Shown: positions 46,921 through 55,108 of the stretch, piece after piece | Position numbering within the stretch: the stretch's first letter is position 1 | Layout of the letters: the number at the start of each line of letters is the position of its first letter | Assembly (NCBI RefSeq): GCF_016772475.1 | Contig: NZ_CP068595.1 | Location: 4,898,001-4,962,000 of the forward strand | Direction of reading: 5' to 3' | DNA from: Paenibacillus sonchi | Lineage (GTDB): Bacteria > Bacillota > Bacilli > Paenibacillales > Paenibacillaceae | Length of the DNA: 64,000 bases | The notes under the pieces: generated by a model | What the model was told of the DNA's origin: nothing | The model's database searches: none | Seen by the model: the letters and a program-made list of their open reading frames with translations, nothing else | Made by a program: the position numbers and the translations under genes

Positions 46921-48305
46921 ATGGGCAGTTACAGAATGAACAGCGAAATACCGCTTCAGGATTCATGGGATGTTATTGTTGTGGGGGGAGGTCCGGCCGG
47001 ATGCACCGCCGCTGCCGCGGCGGCGCGGGAGGGGGCCAGAACCCTGCTGGTTGAAGCCACAGGCAGCCTGGGCGGAATGGGGACCTCGGGACTTGTCCCG
47101 GCGTGGTGCCCATTCTCTGATCTGGAGCAGATCATTTACCGGGGGCTGGCTGTGAAGGTGTTCGAGTCCCTCAAGGCGCAGATGCCGCATGTCCGCAAGG
47201 ATGCTATGGACTGGGTACCGATTGACCCGGAGAAGCTGAAGGTTATCTATGACGACCTGGTCCGGGAGCCGGGAGCAGTCGTTCAGTTCATGACACAGCT
47301 TGGGGCGGTGGATACAGATGACAACGGCAAGGTGACGGCGCTGATTACCGCCAGCAAGAATGGACTCCAGGCACTCCAGGCCAAAGTGTATATTGATTGT
47401 ACGGGTGATGCGGATGTTGCCGCTTGGGCGGGAGCGGAATATCTCAAGGGAGATACGCAGACCGGCGAGCTGATGCCTGCCACACACTGCTTCACCCTGG
47501 GCAATGTGGATGAGTATGCTTATCTCAATGGTCCGCTGCTGCACAGCAACAACAAAACCAGTCCGATCTATGACATCCTCAAATCGGGCCGCTATCCCTG
47601 ATTCCCGATGCGCATATCTGCAACAACATTATCGCCCCCAGAACGGTGGGGTTCAACGCCGGACATTTATGGGAAGTGGATAATACGGATGCCGGGTCCA
47701 TATCGGAGGCCCTGATGCAGGGCCGCAAGCTGGCTGCAGCCTACAGGGACGCGCTAGCCGAATTTATACCGGCTTCTTTTGGAAGCTCATATGTAGCCAA
47801 TACGGGATCTTTGATGGGTGTGCGGGAGACACGGAGAATTACCGGAGATTATGTGCTTAGTGTTGAAGATTATGTGGCCCGCCGCAGCTTTGCGGATGAA
47901 ATCTGCCGCAACAGCTACTTCATAGATATTCATGGAACGGAGAAGGAAGAAAAGCTGGCCGGAGGCAAACCGGAAGTCATTAAACGTTATGGTCCGGGGG
48001 AATCGCACGGTATCCCTTACCGCTGCCTGACACCCCGATCTCTGAAAAATGTATTGGTCGCCGGACGCTCCATTTCTTGTGTACGCGAGGTGCAGGGCAG
48101 TGTCAGAGTGATGCCGGTCTGTCTGGCCATGGGTGAAGCTGCCGGAATCGCAGCTGCCATGGCCTCCGCACAGCCAGCGCCTGACGTCCACGCAGTAGAC
48201 ATCGCTGCGCTCCGCAGACGTTTGCGGGAGGAGGGCGCGTATCTGCCGGATACGGAAGCTGAAACGGCAGCAGCGGAATCTTTTCCTGAATTACCGCTTG
48301 AGTGA
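46921..48305 (+). pseudogene. FAD-dependent oxidoreductase (pfam12831-like), one-base frameshift
   Basis: A flavoprotein of about 461 residues when repaired. The N-terminal FAD motif is VVGGGPAGCTAAAAAA with GGGPAG at 22-27, then LLVEATGSLGGMGT. The C-terminal part shows GVRETRRITGDYVLS and the cofactor tail SCVREVQGSVRVMPVCLAMGEA. The first frame stops at 47601 after SGRYP; the second resumes IPDAHICNNIIAPRTVG. One extra C in CCC 47596-47598 joins them (RYPLIPDAH). ATG 46921 follows GGGAGGGAAGC. It is the last gene of the importer operon and probably oxidises the imported compound or a product of it. Confidence 0.82.
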
Positions 48306-49127
48306 ACGCTTCATCAGGATGGCATTGATCTCCCCGCCGGCCAGGATGATGATGGAGCTGATATACAGCCAGATCAGCAGGATCATCACCCCGCCGAGAC
48401 TGCCGTAGGTTTCGGTGAAATTACTGAACTGGTTGACATAGACGGAGAACAGGATAGAGGTTATGATCCAGCCGAGGGTGGCAAACATCGCGCCGGGCAT
48501 AACCTCTTTCAGCGTGAGCCTGCGGCTGGGGGCAATCCAGTAGAGCAGGGTGAATACCAGAAACATGACAAACAACGGGACGGCATATTGCAGCAGGTCC
48601 CATATTTTTTGGAAGCCGTAGGGCAAATCGATGAGCAGAAAAACCTGTGTTTTCAGCCAGGTGCCGAGCACCAGCAGCAGAATGCTGAGCAGCACCACCA
48701 ATCCGATGAACAGGGTAGCCAGAAAGGCAATGGCACGTATTTTCCAGAACACCCGGCTCTCTTCGATATCATAGGCACGGTTAAGGCCTTTGATAATAGC
48801 ATTGATTCCTTTGGAAGCCGCCCATAACGTAGCCAGCATCCCGAAGGACAGCAAGGCCTGGCTGCGGCCCTCCGCCACATCCTTCAGAATTTCCTCGATA
48901 ATGGAGATAGCCTCTGCAGGCATGATCTGCTCCAAATCACGAATTTTGTCCTCTACTGAAATATGGGCATAGCCAATCAGGGTCATGATAAAAATCAGAA
49001 AAGGGAATAAGGACAGGATCAAGTAGTAAGTAAGCTGCGCGCTGATCCCCTGCACATCATCCAGTTTCATCTTTTGGTACAGCTGTCTGAAAAAAGAAAA
49101 TGCTCTTCCGGCGGCGCTTTTCTTCAT
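48291..49127 (-). CDS. YihY/BrkB family inner membrane protein
   Basis: A 278-residue protein with six TM helices and the family marks DDVQGISAQLTYYLILSLFPFLIFI and GSLGGVMILLIWLYISS. Once called ribonuclease BN, now regarded as a membrane protein of unknown role. ATG at 49127 follows GAGGAGGGC. It is convergent with the oxidoreductase and overlaps its end by 15 bases. Confidence 0.9.
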   Translation of the reverse strand: MKKSAAGRAFSFFRQLYQKMKLDDVQGISAQLTYYLILSLFPFLIFIMTLIGYAHISVEDKIRDLEQIMPAEAISIIEEILKDVAEGRSQALLSFGMLATLWAASKGINAIIKGLNRAYDIEESRVFWKIRAIAFLATLFIGLVVLLSILLLVLGTWLKTQVFLLIDLPYGFQKIWDLLQYAVPLFVMFLVFTLLYWIAPSRRLTLKEVMPGAMFATLGWIITSILFSVYVNQFSNFTETYGSLGGVMILLIWLYISSIIILAGGEINAILMKRSLKR

Positions 49128-49290
49128 AATGCCCTCCTCTGCTTATCCTATAATATGCTTATCGGATATATTTAACTCAACCGGGCAGTTTGAATCAGCA
49201 GGCGAAGGGGAGATACGATTATGCCGTTACCTCCGGACCCTATTAACTTGAACTCCGTAATCTTCATTGTCGATAAGATGAATTTGCTGA

Positions 49291-49477
49291 TTGCACTTTA
49301 TGCAACAGAATGCTTATTATTCTGCGCTGAACCTCATTCTATTGTATTTCGTGCAGTAGATTTCTTGATTTTGAGTCAAAAGCGCCATTTTCGTACGATT
49401 CTGCTGTACAGAGTGCAACGGATTCCATATTCCCGCTAGATTTGGGGGTTTCTATTGTAAAAAGTACAATTGAATGC
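49291..49477 (+). repeat. Intergenic repeat family C (TTGTA-N5-TGCAA units)
   Basis: Four forward units with the pattern TTGYA-N5-TGCAA-NN-GAATNC: 49291-49313, 49342-49364, 49404-49426 and 49455-49477. Spacing is 51, 62 and 51 bp. Each unit has its own small dyad (TTGCA...TGCAA, TTGTA...TACAA). The stretch between yihY and the SDR gene otherwise holds no gene that I can support. Confidence 0.7.
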
Positions 49478-49537
49478 AGATTAGCTTCGTATATGCTTCA
49501 AATCGTTTATTTCAGGGGCAAAAGCTCCGGTTTTTGC

Positions 49538-50401
49538 TCAATCCAACCTACCGGCTGCGGCAAATTCCTGTTCATATATGGCTTGCACCTTGGACAGGAC
49601 CCTGGAGCTGTATTCTGCGAACTTCAGCTCAGTTACCTGATCCTTGATCAGAAAGACGCCGGGCAGTTTGCTGTGCCGGCCTAGGGCCGCATTGTACAGC
49701 AGTCCGGCACCATGGCTAGGATGCGGGAAGAACAGCTTCATAACCGGCTTCAGCCAGAATGGCAATCCCGAGTCCTTGCCGCTGCGCAGCGTGTTATTGG
49801 CTCCCGGGTCTGCGCTCCGGATCATAATTCCTGCTGCGGCCAGCTGTGGCGCAAGCTCCCGGGTCCAGAGGGAGAGGGCCAGCTTGGAGGCGGCATATGG
49901 GCCGAGCAGCTTTTTAAACTTGGTGGGATGCTCCAGTGTCTCCGGGTCGAACTGCCTCACAGTCATAGCGGCATTGGAGGAAGTATTGACGACAGTTTTC
50001 AGCTGTCCCTTTTGGAGAAGCTCTTGAAGCTCCATGGTGATGATATACGGCACTACGGTCTGCAGTTCGAAATGCAATTCCCGTCCCTGTTTGGAGTAGA
50101 GCAGCTCAGGAAAGCTGCCGCCCGCATTGTTGAACAGCAGATCGACCTGCTGCTCCTGCAGCCTGATCTCATTCAAGGCGCGTCTTAGTGCGGTGAAATC
50201 ACTGAGGTCGGCTTTGTAGATCCGCAGCTGTTTGCTTTTGACAGCCCCGCTGACCAATGAATCGTCACCGGGAAAGCTGGAACGGATCAAGGCGATAATC
50301 TGCCAGCCTTCTGCCAGCATTTTACGGGTCAATTCCAGTCCAATTCCGTTGTTTGCTCCTGTAATAAGCGCAGTACCGCGGTGTTGTTGTCCTATAGTCA
50401 T
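49538..50401 (-). CDS. Short-chain dehydrogenase/reductase
   Basis: A 287-residue classical-like SDR. The cofactor loop is TGANNGIG (TGxxxGIG form); NNAGG, the Ser in VVNTSSNAA and YAASK supply the catalytic set. Substrate unknown; such enzymes under MerR control often reduce reactive carbonyls. ATG at 50401 follows AAGGAGAAATGAC. Its promoter carries a MerR-type operator identical to that of the divergent merR gene. Confidence 0.88.
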   Translation of the reverse strand: MTIGQQHRGTALITGANNGIGLELTRKMLAEGWQIIALIRSSFPGDDSLVSGAVKSKQLRIYKADLSDFTALRRALNEIRLQEQQVDLLFNNAGGSFPELLYSKQGRELHFELQTVVPYIITMELQELLQKGQLKTVVNTSSNAAMTVRQFDPETLEHPTKFKKLLGPYAASKLALSLWTRELAPQLAAAGIMIRSADPGANNTLRSGKDSGLPFWLKPVMKLFFPHPSHGAGLLYNAALGRHSKLPGVFLIKDQVTELKFAEYSSRVLSKVQAIYEQEFAAAGRLD

Positions 50402-50473
50402 TTGTCATTTCTCCTTTTGGATTGAGTCTGGGCTGGCGAAATTAACAACTCTGGCCTGCCGTGATTGCGCTCA

Positions 50474-50504
50474 GTGTATAACTTGGAGCTGACTCCAAGT
50501 CAAG
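50474..50504 (-). promoter_or_regulatory. MerR-type promoter/operator of the SDR gene
   Basis: On the minus strand, TTGACT (50499-50504) and TACACT (50474-50479) are 19 bp apart, the long spacing of MerR-controlled promoters. The spacer holds the palindrome ACTTGGAGTCAGCTCCAAGT (50481-50500). Confidence 0.82.
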
Positions 50505-50553
50505 AGGAGAATTTTGGATTGTTTAAAATACAGCCAGTTTATGCCCAAATCGA

Positions 50554-50691
50554 TCAGGCTGACAAAACGAAACGCTCAATACATTTCCTTAATCCTTCAT
50601 CATCATGGGCTAAGGCGACCACATCCGCATGAAGTTTTACTTCCTCAGGGCATTTCCCATCGCCCCCCCAGCCCGGCGTGTTATTAAATAT
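50554..50691 (-). other. Possible remnant reading frame between the two MerR operators
   Basis: A 45-codon open stretch ends KCPEEVKLHADVVALAHDDEG-LRKCIERFVLSA before a stop at 50554. The composition is protein-like with even charge and a predicted helix, but there is no start codon or ribosome binding site, and a run of seven C (50663-50669) may hide a frameshift. It may be the tail of a decayed gene. Confidence 0.3.
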
Positions 50692-50760
50692 TTAGATAAG
50701 TTTTATAAGTTATACTAAGGAGCGGATTTTTCCCGGCAAAAGCCAGACATAAAAATAAAG

Positions 50761-50791
50761 TTGACTTGGAGTCAGCTCCAAGTTATACAAT
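50761..50791 (+). promoter_or_regulatory. MerR-type promoter/operator of the merR gene
   Basis: TTGACT (50761-50766) and TACAAT (50786-50791) with a 19-bp spacer holding the palindrome ACTTGGAGTCAGCTCCAAGT (50764-50783), identical to the SDR operator. Confidence 0.85.
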
Positions 50792-50831
50792 GAATGTACA
50801 TCGTCTAAAATAATCCGCAAGAGGTGATCCT

Positions 50832-51287
50832 ATGAGTGAAGCTGGAGCGGGCACCAGCCTGCATATAGTGCAGGGCTATTCCATTAAACAAACCGCTGAG
50901 CTGACTGGAATTACGGAGGATACCATCCGGTATTACGAGAAGATCGGATTGCTCCCCCGGGCGCAGCGCAAGGGAAACAGCCACCGTATCTACAGCGACA
51001 ACGATATTGAGACCATGAAGCTGATTACCTGCCTCAAAAAAACAGGAATGTCGCTGGACGACATGCGTCCATATCTGGATCTGTCACTGGACTCGAACCT
51101 GTCCGAATACCCCGAGCTGCATGAAATGATCCTGAATCATAAGCAGAAAATCCTGGATCAGATCGCCTCGCTGCAGCAGATTGTAGACCTGATCGACAGT
51201 AAAATTGACCAGAACACCCTCGGACCACAGGAATGCGAGCTGACCGGAGGCCAGAAAAAGATGCCGGTGCGGCGGACAATCAGATAA
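50832..51287 (+). CDS. MerR family regulator of the divergent SDR gene
   Basis: A 151-residue MerR protein. The DNA-binding domain at 15-85 (YSIKQTAELTGITEDTIRYYEKIGLLP) is followed by a long helix at 90-130, the dimerisation coil. A single Cys lies near the C-terminus. ATG at 50832 follows GAGGTGAT. It probably activates both its own promoter and the SDR gene, since both have the same operator. Effector unknown. Confidence 0.92.
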   Translation: MSEAGAGTSLHIVQGYSIKQTAELTGITEDTIRYYEKIGLLPRAQRKGNSHRIYSDNDIETMKLITCLKKTGMSLDDMRPYLDLSLDSNLSEYPELHEMILNHKQKILDQIASLQQIVDLIDSKIDQNTLGPQECELTGGQKKMPVRRTIR

Positions 51288-51294
51288 AACTCGG

Positions 51295-51325
51295 AAGCTC
51301 TAGCCTTTAGGGGTGGGGCTTTTTT
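51295..51325 (+). terminator. Terminator of merR
   Basis: AAGCTCTAGCC pairs with GGTGGGGCTT through several G-T pairs and is followed by TTTTTT. Confidence 0.6.
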
Positions 51326-51451
51326 CATTGCACGATTTCGCGCAGCCTGCTTAAAATGAAAGGAATTGGCAACCATAGGCTTCCGAAGCAGTGCTATTAA
51401 GAAGATACTCAGGAAGCGCAGGCACGCCAAACTTTTTAGGGGGAATTGCAT

Positions 51452-52549
51452 ATGACGCAGATCATTGGTGCTCCGTTCAAATATATTCAGGGCAGCGGCG
51501 AGGTTTCCAGGCTCGGACTGTACTGCTCACAGCTTGGAGCGAAAGGGGTTTATGCTGTAGTTGATCCGTTTGTTCGCTCCCTGTATGGAGAAGAGATTAC
51601 CCGTAGTTTTGAGCAGTATTCCGTTGCGCTCGTTCAGGAGGAATTCAGGGGAGAATGTTCGATTGAGCAGGTGGAGCGTATTGTCTCCGCAGCGCAGGCA
51701 GCGGTTAACAGCAATGTCATTGTAGGGATTGGCGGCGGCAAAACCTTGGATACGGCCAAAGCCGTCAGCCACTTTGCGGGTCTTCCTGTGGTTCTCGTTC
51801 CAACGGTGGCTTCTACGGATGCGCCATGCAGCGCACTGTCGGTGCTGTACACAGAGGATGGACAACTGGACCTATACCTCCCCTTGCGGCGCAACCCGGA
51901 TATGGTGATTGCCGATGTGGATATTATCGCCAAAGCGCCGCCCAGACTGCTGGCTGCGGGTATGGGGGATGCGCTGTCTACTTACTATGAAGCCCGGGCC
52001 TGCCGTAGCGCAGGTGCGGCCACCCAGGCCGGGGGCAGCAGCTCCATCGCCGCCTTAGCCCTGGCCAAGGCTTGTCATGACACCCTGATTGCATATGGAG
52101 CGGAGGCACTGCGGGATTGCCGGGAAGGGATCGGGTCAGAAGCGGTTGGGCGGATCGTCGAGGCCAATATTTATCTCAGCGGCATTGGCTTTGAGAGCGG
52201 AGGACTGGCCGCGGCCCATGCGATTCATAATGGTCTTACGCTGCTGGAGGAATGCCGCCACATGCTGCATGGAGAGAAGGTTGCATTCGCCACATTGGCA
52301 CAGCTGATGCTGGAGCAGGCACCGGCAGAAGAGCTCGCAGAGGCCACTGCTTTTTGCCGGATGGCAGGCTTGCCCGTAACCCTGGGCGAACTGGGCCTGA
52401 GCGCTGCAAAGACAGATAGGCTGATGATTGCCGCTGAAGCGAGCTGCGCAGCGGACAACCCGATGGGGAACATGCCGTTTGCCGTTTCGCCGCAGCAGGT
52501 GCTGGATGCTATGCTTGCGGCAGACCGGCAGGGACAGCAGGCTTCCTGA
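51452..52549 (+). CDS. gldA: Glycerol dehydrogenase (iron-containing alcohol dehydrogenase family)
   Basis: A 365-residue NAD-dependent polyol dehydrogenase that oxidises glycerol to dihydroxyacetone. The NAD-binding GIGGGKTLDTAKAV and VPTVASTDAPCS precede the metal site with D in GMGDALSTYYEA and the two histidines of HAIHNGL and HMLHGEKV. ATG at 51452 follows TAGGGGG. It stands alone; no dihydroxyacetone kinase gene is adjacent. Confidence 0.92.
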   Translation: MTQIIGAPFKYIQGSGEVSRLGLYCSQLGAKGVYAVVDPFVRSLYGEEITRSFEQYSVALVQEEFRGECSIEQVERIVSAAQAAVNSNVIVGIGGGKTLDTAKAVSHFAGLPVVLVPTVASTDAPCSALSVLYTEDGQLDLYLPLRRNPDMVIADVDIIAKAPPRLLAAGMGDALSTYYEARACRSAGAATQAGGSSSIAALALAKACHDTLIAYGAEALRDCREGIGSEAVGRIVEANIYLSGIGFESGGLAAAHAIHNGLTLLEECRHMLHGEKVAFATLAQLMLEQAPAEELAEATAFCRMAGLPVTLGELGLSAAKTDRLMIAAEASCAADNPMGNMPFAVSPQQVLDAMLAADRQGQQAS

Positions 52550-52646
52550 CGATTGTTAATAATTGCGCAGCCGGACGGTACATATTTATCCTTCGTGTTC
52601 CAAACAATGAGAGCAAGGGTTGTAGAACTCGAAGGAGGCATTCCCT

Positions 52647-53579
52647 ATGAAGAAGGGCAAACGTATGGTTAAGCGCATCAAGATGGATTTTTACCCTGCC
52701 GCAGTTTTTATATTAGCCCTCTGCGCTGCAATTCCGCCCGCATTTGGGGCCGGTCTTTCGCAGACTGCCCATCACAGCGGGGGGAACAAAGCAGCAGCTG
52801 TCCTGCTGGCTGAGCCCGCTGCGCCAAACGGCGGCCGCAGCTCCAGGGTGCAGTCTGCGGAGGACAGCGCAAGACGGAGCCGTGTAGCCATCATCATCGA
52901 TGATCTCGGCAACGGCATGAAGGGGACTGACGAGATGTTTGCGCTCCCGGTCAAATTCACCGTAGCGGTAATGCCATTCCTGCCGACCTCGGTGAAAGAT
53001 GCCACCAGGGCTCATGAGATGGGGCTTGATGTGCTGGTGCATCTGCCCATGGAGCCGCGCCAGGGCAAACCGGAATGGCTGGGTCCCGGAGCCGTCCTGA
53101 CCCGGATGAGCGATGTGGAGGTCCGGAAATCGGTCGAGGCTGCACTGGATAATGTTCCGTTTGCCATTGGGATCAACAATCACATGGGCTCCAAGGTGAC
53201 CGGGGATGAGCGGGTCATGGGGATTGTGCTGGCGGTCTGCAAGGAACGCGGATTGTTTTTTGTCGACAGCCATACCAATTACCGCTCCGTTACAGGAAGA
53301 ATGGCGCGGGAGATCGGACTGCCTCCGGTGGAGAATCACATCTTTCTGGACGATGTTCATACCTCAGCCCACGTCGCGAAGCAAATGCGGCTGGCGCAGG
53401 AAAAGGCGCTGAATCAAAACTATTGTATAACCATCGGACATGTCGGCATCCACGGAAAAGAAACCGCCGCAGGTATCCGCAGCGGCATTGCCGTATTGAA
53501 GGACAGTGTTGAATTTGTCGGAATCTCCGAGCTGGTCAAAGGCCAGTGGAAATGGAATTCTGCGGTTACACTTCCATAA
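52647..53579 (+). CDS. Divergent polysaccharide deacetylase family protein (YibQ-like)
   Basis: A 310-residue exported protein. An N-terminal hydrophobic segment (about 12-32) acts as signal or anchor. The domain opens with IIIDDLGNGMKGT and includes LPMEP, NNHMGSK and FVDSHTN, marks of the divergent deacetylase family with a YibQ-type fold. Activity is unproven. ATG at 52647 follows GAAGGAGG. It overlaps the end of cwlD by 14 bases. Confidence 0.87.
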   Translation: MKKGKRMVKRIKMDFYPAAVFILALCAAIPPAFGAGLSQTAHHSGGNKAAAVLLAEPAAPNGGRSSRVQSAEDSARRSRVAIIIDDLGNGMKGTDEMFALPVKFTVAVMPFLPTSVKDATRAHEMGLDVLVHLPMEPRQGKPEWLGPGAVLTRMSDVEVRKSVEAALDNVPFAIGINNHMGSKVTGDERVMGIVLAVCKERGLFFVDSHTNYRSVTGRMAREIGLPPVENHIFLDDVHTSAHVAKQMRLAQEKALNQNYCITIGHVGIHGKETAAGIRSGIAVLKDSVEFVGISELVKGQWKWNSAVTLP

Positions 53580-54342
53580 GATAGGCAGCAATGCCGCCCG
53601 CAATGGCTTCGGCAATTTCCTCCTGGCCTTTCGGGCTGCACAGCCTGCTCCGGTCACTCGGACTGCTAATGAATCCCGCCTCAACGATAACCGTTGTGGC
53701 GGTTATTTTGTTGAGCAGATAAAAGGGTTTGCCCGCCGTGGGTGCTGTTTTTACGCTATAGAGCTGGTTCAACTGGTCCTGAATTGACTTTGCCAGCAGG
53801 AAGCTGCGTCCTTCTTGGCGGTATAAAACCAAAGGCCCCTGTTTCGCCGGGGATGGCGCCCAATTGATATGAATACTGACCACCAAGTTCGCCGGCAGTG
53901 TCTCCGCCAGCTCTTTGCGCTGGGCCAGATCCTTCATATGCCGCGAGGAGCTGCGGAGCCAGCGGTTCTCGTCACTGGGCGCATAGTCGCCGGTCCGGTT
54001 CAGGATGGCATCAAAGCCATCGCTGCGCAGCAGCAGGAACAGACGGCGGGAAATCTCCAGTGTAATGTCTTTTTCCAGAATGGAGCCGTGCGAGGTGCCT
54101 CCATCGATGCCTCCATGGCCTGCATCAATCAGAATGATCCGTTGATCATGGCCCAGCATCTGCTGGCGTTCCGGACTTGCTTCCGTCCCGGAAGCCCCGG
54201 AAGTCCTGGAAGCTGCGGGTAGCGCCTGTGCCCCCGCTCCCGTTCCTGACATGAGCGACAGCAGCAGTCCTGCTGCTGTCAGAAGCAGCCACAAACGCCG
54301 GGTCTGCACTGCCGGGGAGCCCGCTGGGGTTTGTGTTTTCAA
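53566..54342 (-). CDS. cwlD: N-acetylmuramoyl-L-alanine amidase, CwlD-like
   Basis: A 258-residue exported amidase_3 enzyme. The zinc ligands are visible as H in IDAGHGG, E in ILEKDITLE, H in VSIHINW and the catalytic E in VIVEAGF. In spore formers CwlD cleaves side chains so that PdaA can make muramic lactam in the spore cortex. A signal peptide precedes an Ala/Ser/Thr-rich linker. ATG at 54342 lies eight bases after AAGGAGG. A putative polysaccharide deacetylase is encoded convergently beside it, which may be functionally related. Confidence 0.87.
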   Translation of the reverse strand: MKTQTPAGSPAVQTRRLWLLLTAAGLLLSLMSGTGAGAQALPAASRTSGASGTEASPERQQMLGHDQRIILIDAGHGGIDGGTSHGSILEKDITLEISRRLFLLLRSDGFDAILNRTGDYAPSDENRWLRSSSRHMKDLAQRKELAETLPANLVVSIHINWAPSPAKQGPLVLYRQEGRSFLLAKSIQDQLNQLYSVKTAPTAGKPFYLLNKITATTVIVEAGFISSPSDRSRLCSPKGQEEIAEAIAGGIAAYLMEV

Positions 54343-54532
54343 GTGAATAACCTCCTTGTCCAGGATATTGATCTTTTGGGATGGATACTATGTTAGAGTG
54401 CGCCGCCGCAGGCGAACCTATACGAAATACAGGGCAATGGTTTAGGGAAAGGCAGATTGGAGCAGACTAGATACATGAAGCTTATAGCTGACACAGGGGA
54501 ATACCCGATCAAAGGAAACAGGAGGTGCCAAG

Positions 54533-54778
54533 ATGGCTTCCGGCGGAGATGATCTGGTGAAGTTTATTACGGAGAAGGTAGTCGTCTATATGGAAGACCC
54601 GCGGGCCAGCCGGGAACGCAGAAAGGCTGGAAAGCAGCCGTGGGCGGAAAAATGGTTCGGGATGCTTCCGCTTGGCTGGTCTATATGGCGCAGCAAGTGG
54701 ACCCGCGGCGGCAAATCGGACAGGACCCGGGCGGCTGCGCCAGATAAAAATAAAGACATGGAGAAACTCGGAACGTAG
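54533..54778 (+). CDS. yqzE: YqzE family protein
   Basis: An 81-residue protein with the YqzE core FITEKVVVYMEDP, then basic KAGKQPWAEKWFG and a C-terminal tail of Arg/Lys. In Bacillus yqzE lies at the end of the comG region; here no com genes are near. ATG at 54533 follows AGGAGGTGCC. Confidence 0.85.
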   Translation: MASGGDDLVKFITEKVVVYMEDPRASRERRKAGKQPWAEKWFGMLPLGWSIWRSKWTRGGKSDRTRAAAPDKNKDMEKLGT

Positions 54779-54821
54779 TAAGCTGCCATATCGGTTGAAT
54801 TAAAAAACTGGGCTAGTCATT

Positions 54822-54959
54822 CTTAGTGGGAAAAAGTACCACTAATTCGGGTGAAAGCGGCTATATGGGATGAAGATGCACGAATTAGGTGTACAAAATC
54901 CAACTAAAACCTGCTGAAGCCAGGATTTCAGCAAATTAGTTTTACTTTTTCCACTTCGC
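54822..54959. repeat. Intergenic repeat family B, copy 2
   Basis: Units: 54822-54850 (+), a degenerate unit at 54862-54889 (+), 54881-54908 (-) and 54931-54959 (-). Core TTAGTGGGAAAAAGTACCACTAATT. The two minus units are 51 bp apart, as in copy 1. The rest of the gap between yqzE and the next gene holds only the terminator at 55038. Confidence 0.7.
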
Positions 54960-55037
54960 TCTGGTTCATTATGAGCCACATTGCTTATCCCAAACTTTCA
55001 AGTTCTTTCAGTTCAACTCATATAGCGGAAATTACAA

Positions 55038-55082
55038 CAAAAGCCTTCGCATGCCGGTTCGGACGGCATGCGAAGGCTTTTT
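55038..55082. terminator. Strong terminator of the secreted orphan
   Basis: AAAAGCCTTCGCATGCCG pairs perfectly with CGGCATGCGAAGGCTTTT, an 18-bp stem with a 7-nt loop and T-run, on both strands. Confidence 0.9.
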
Positions 55083-55108
55083 GGTTTGCGCCTATTGCAA
55101 TAATAGTA

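Noticed and set aside
49221..49439. Short open frame across the family C repeats
   Set aside because: It lies on repeat DNA, has no family resemblance and only a weak ribosome binding site.
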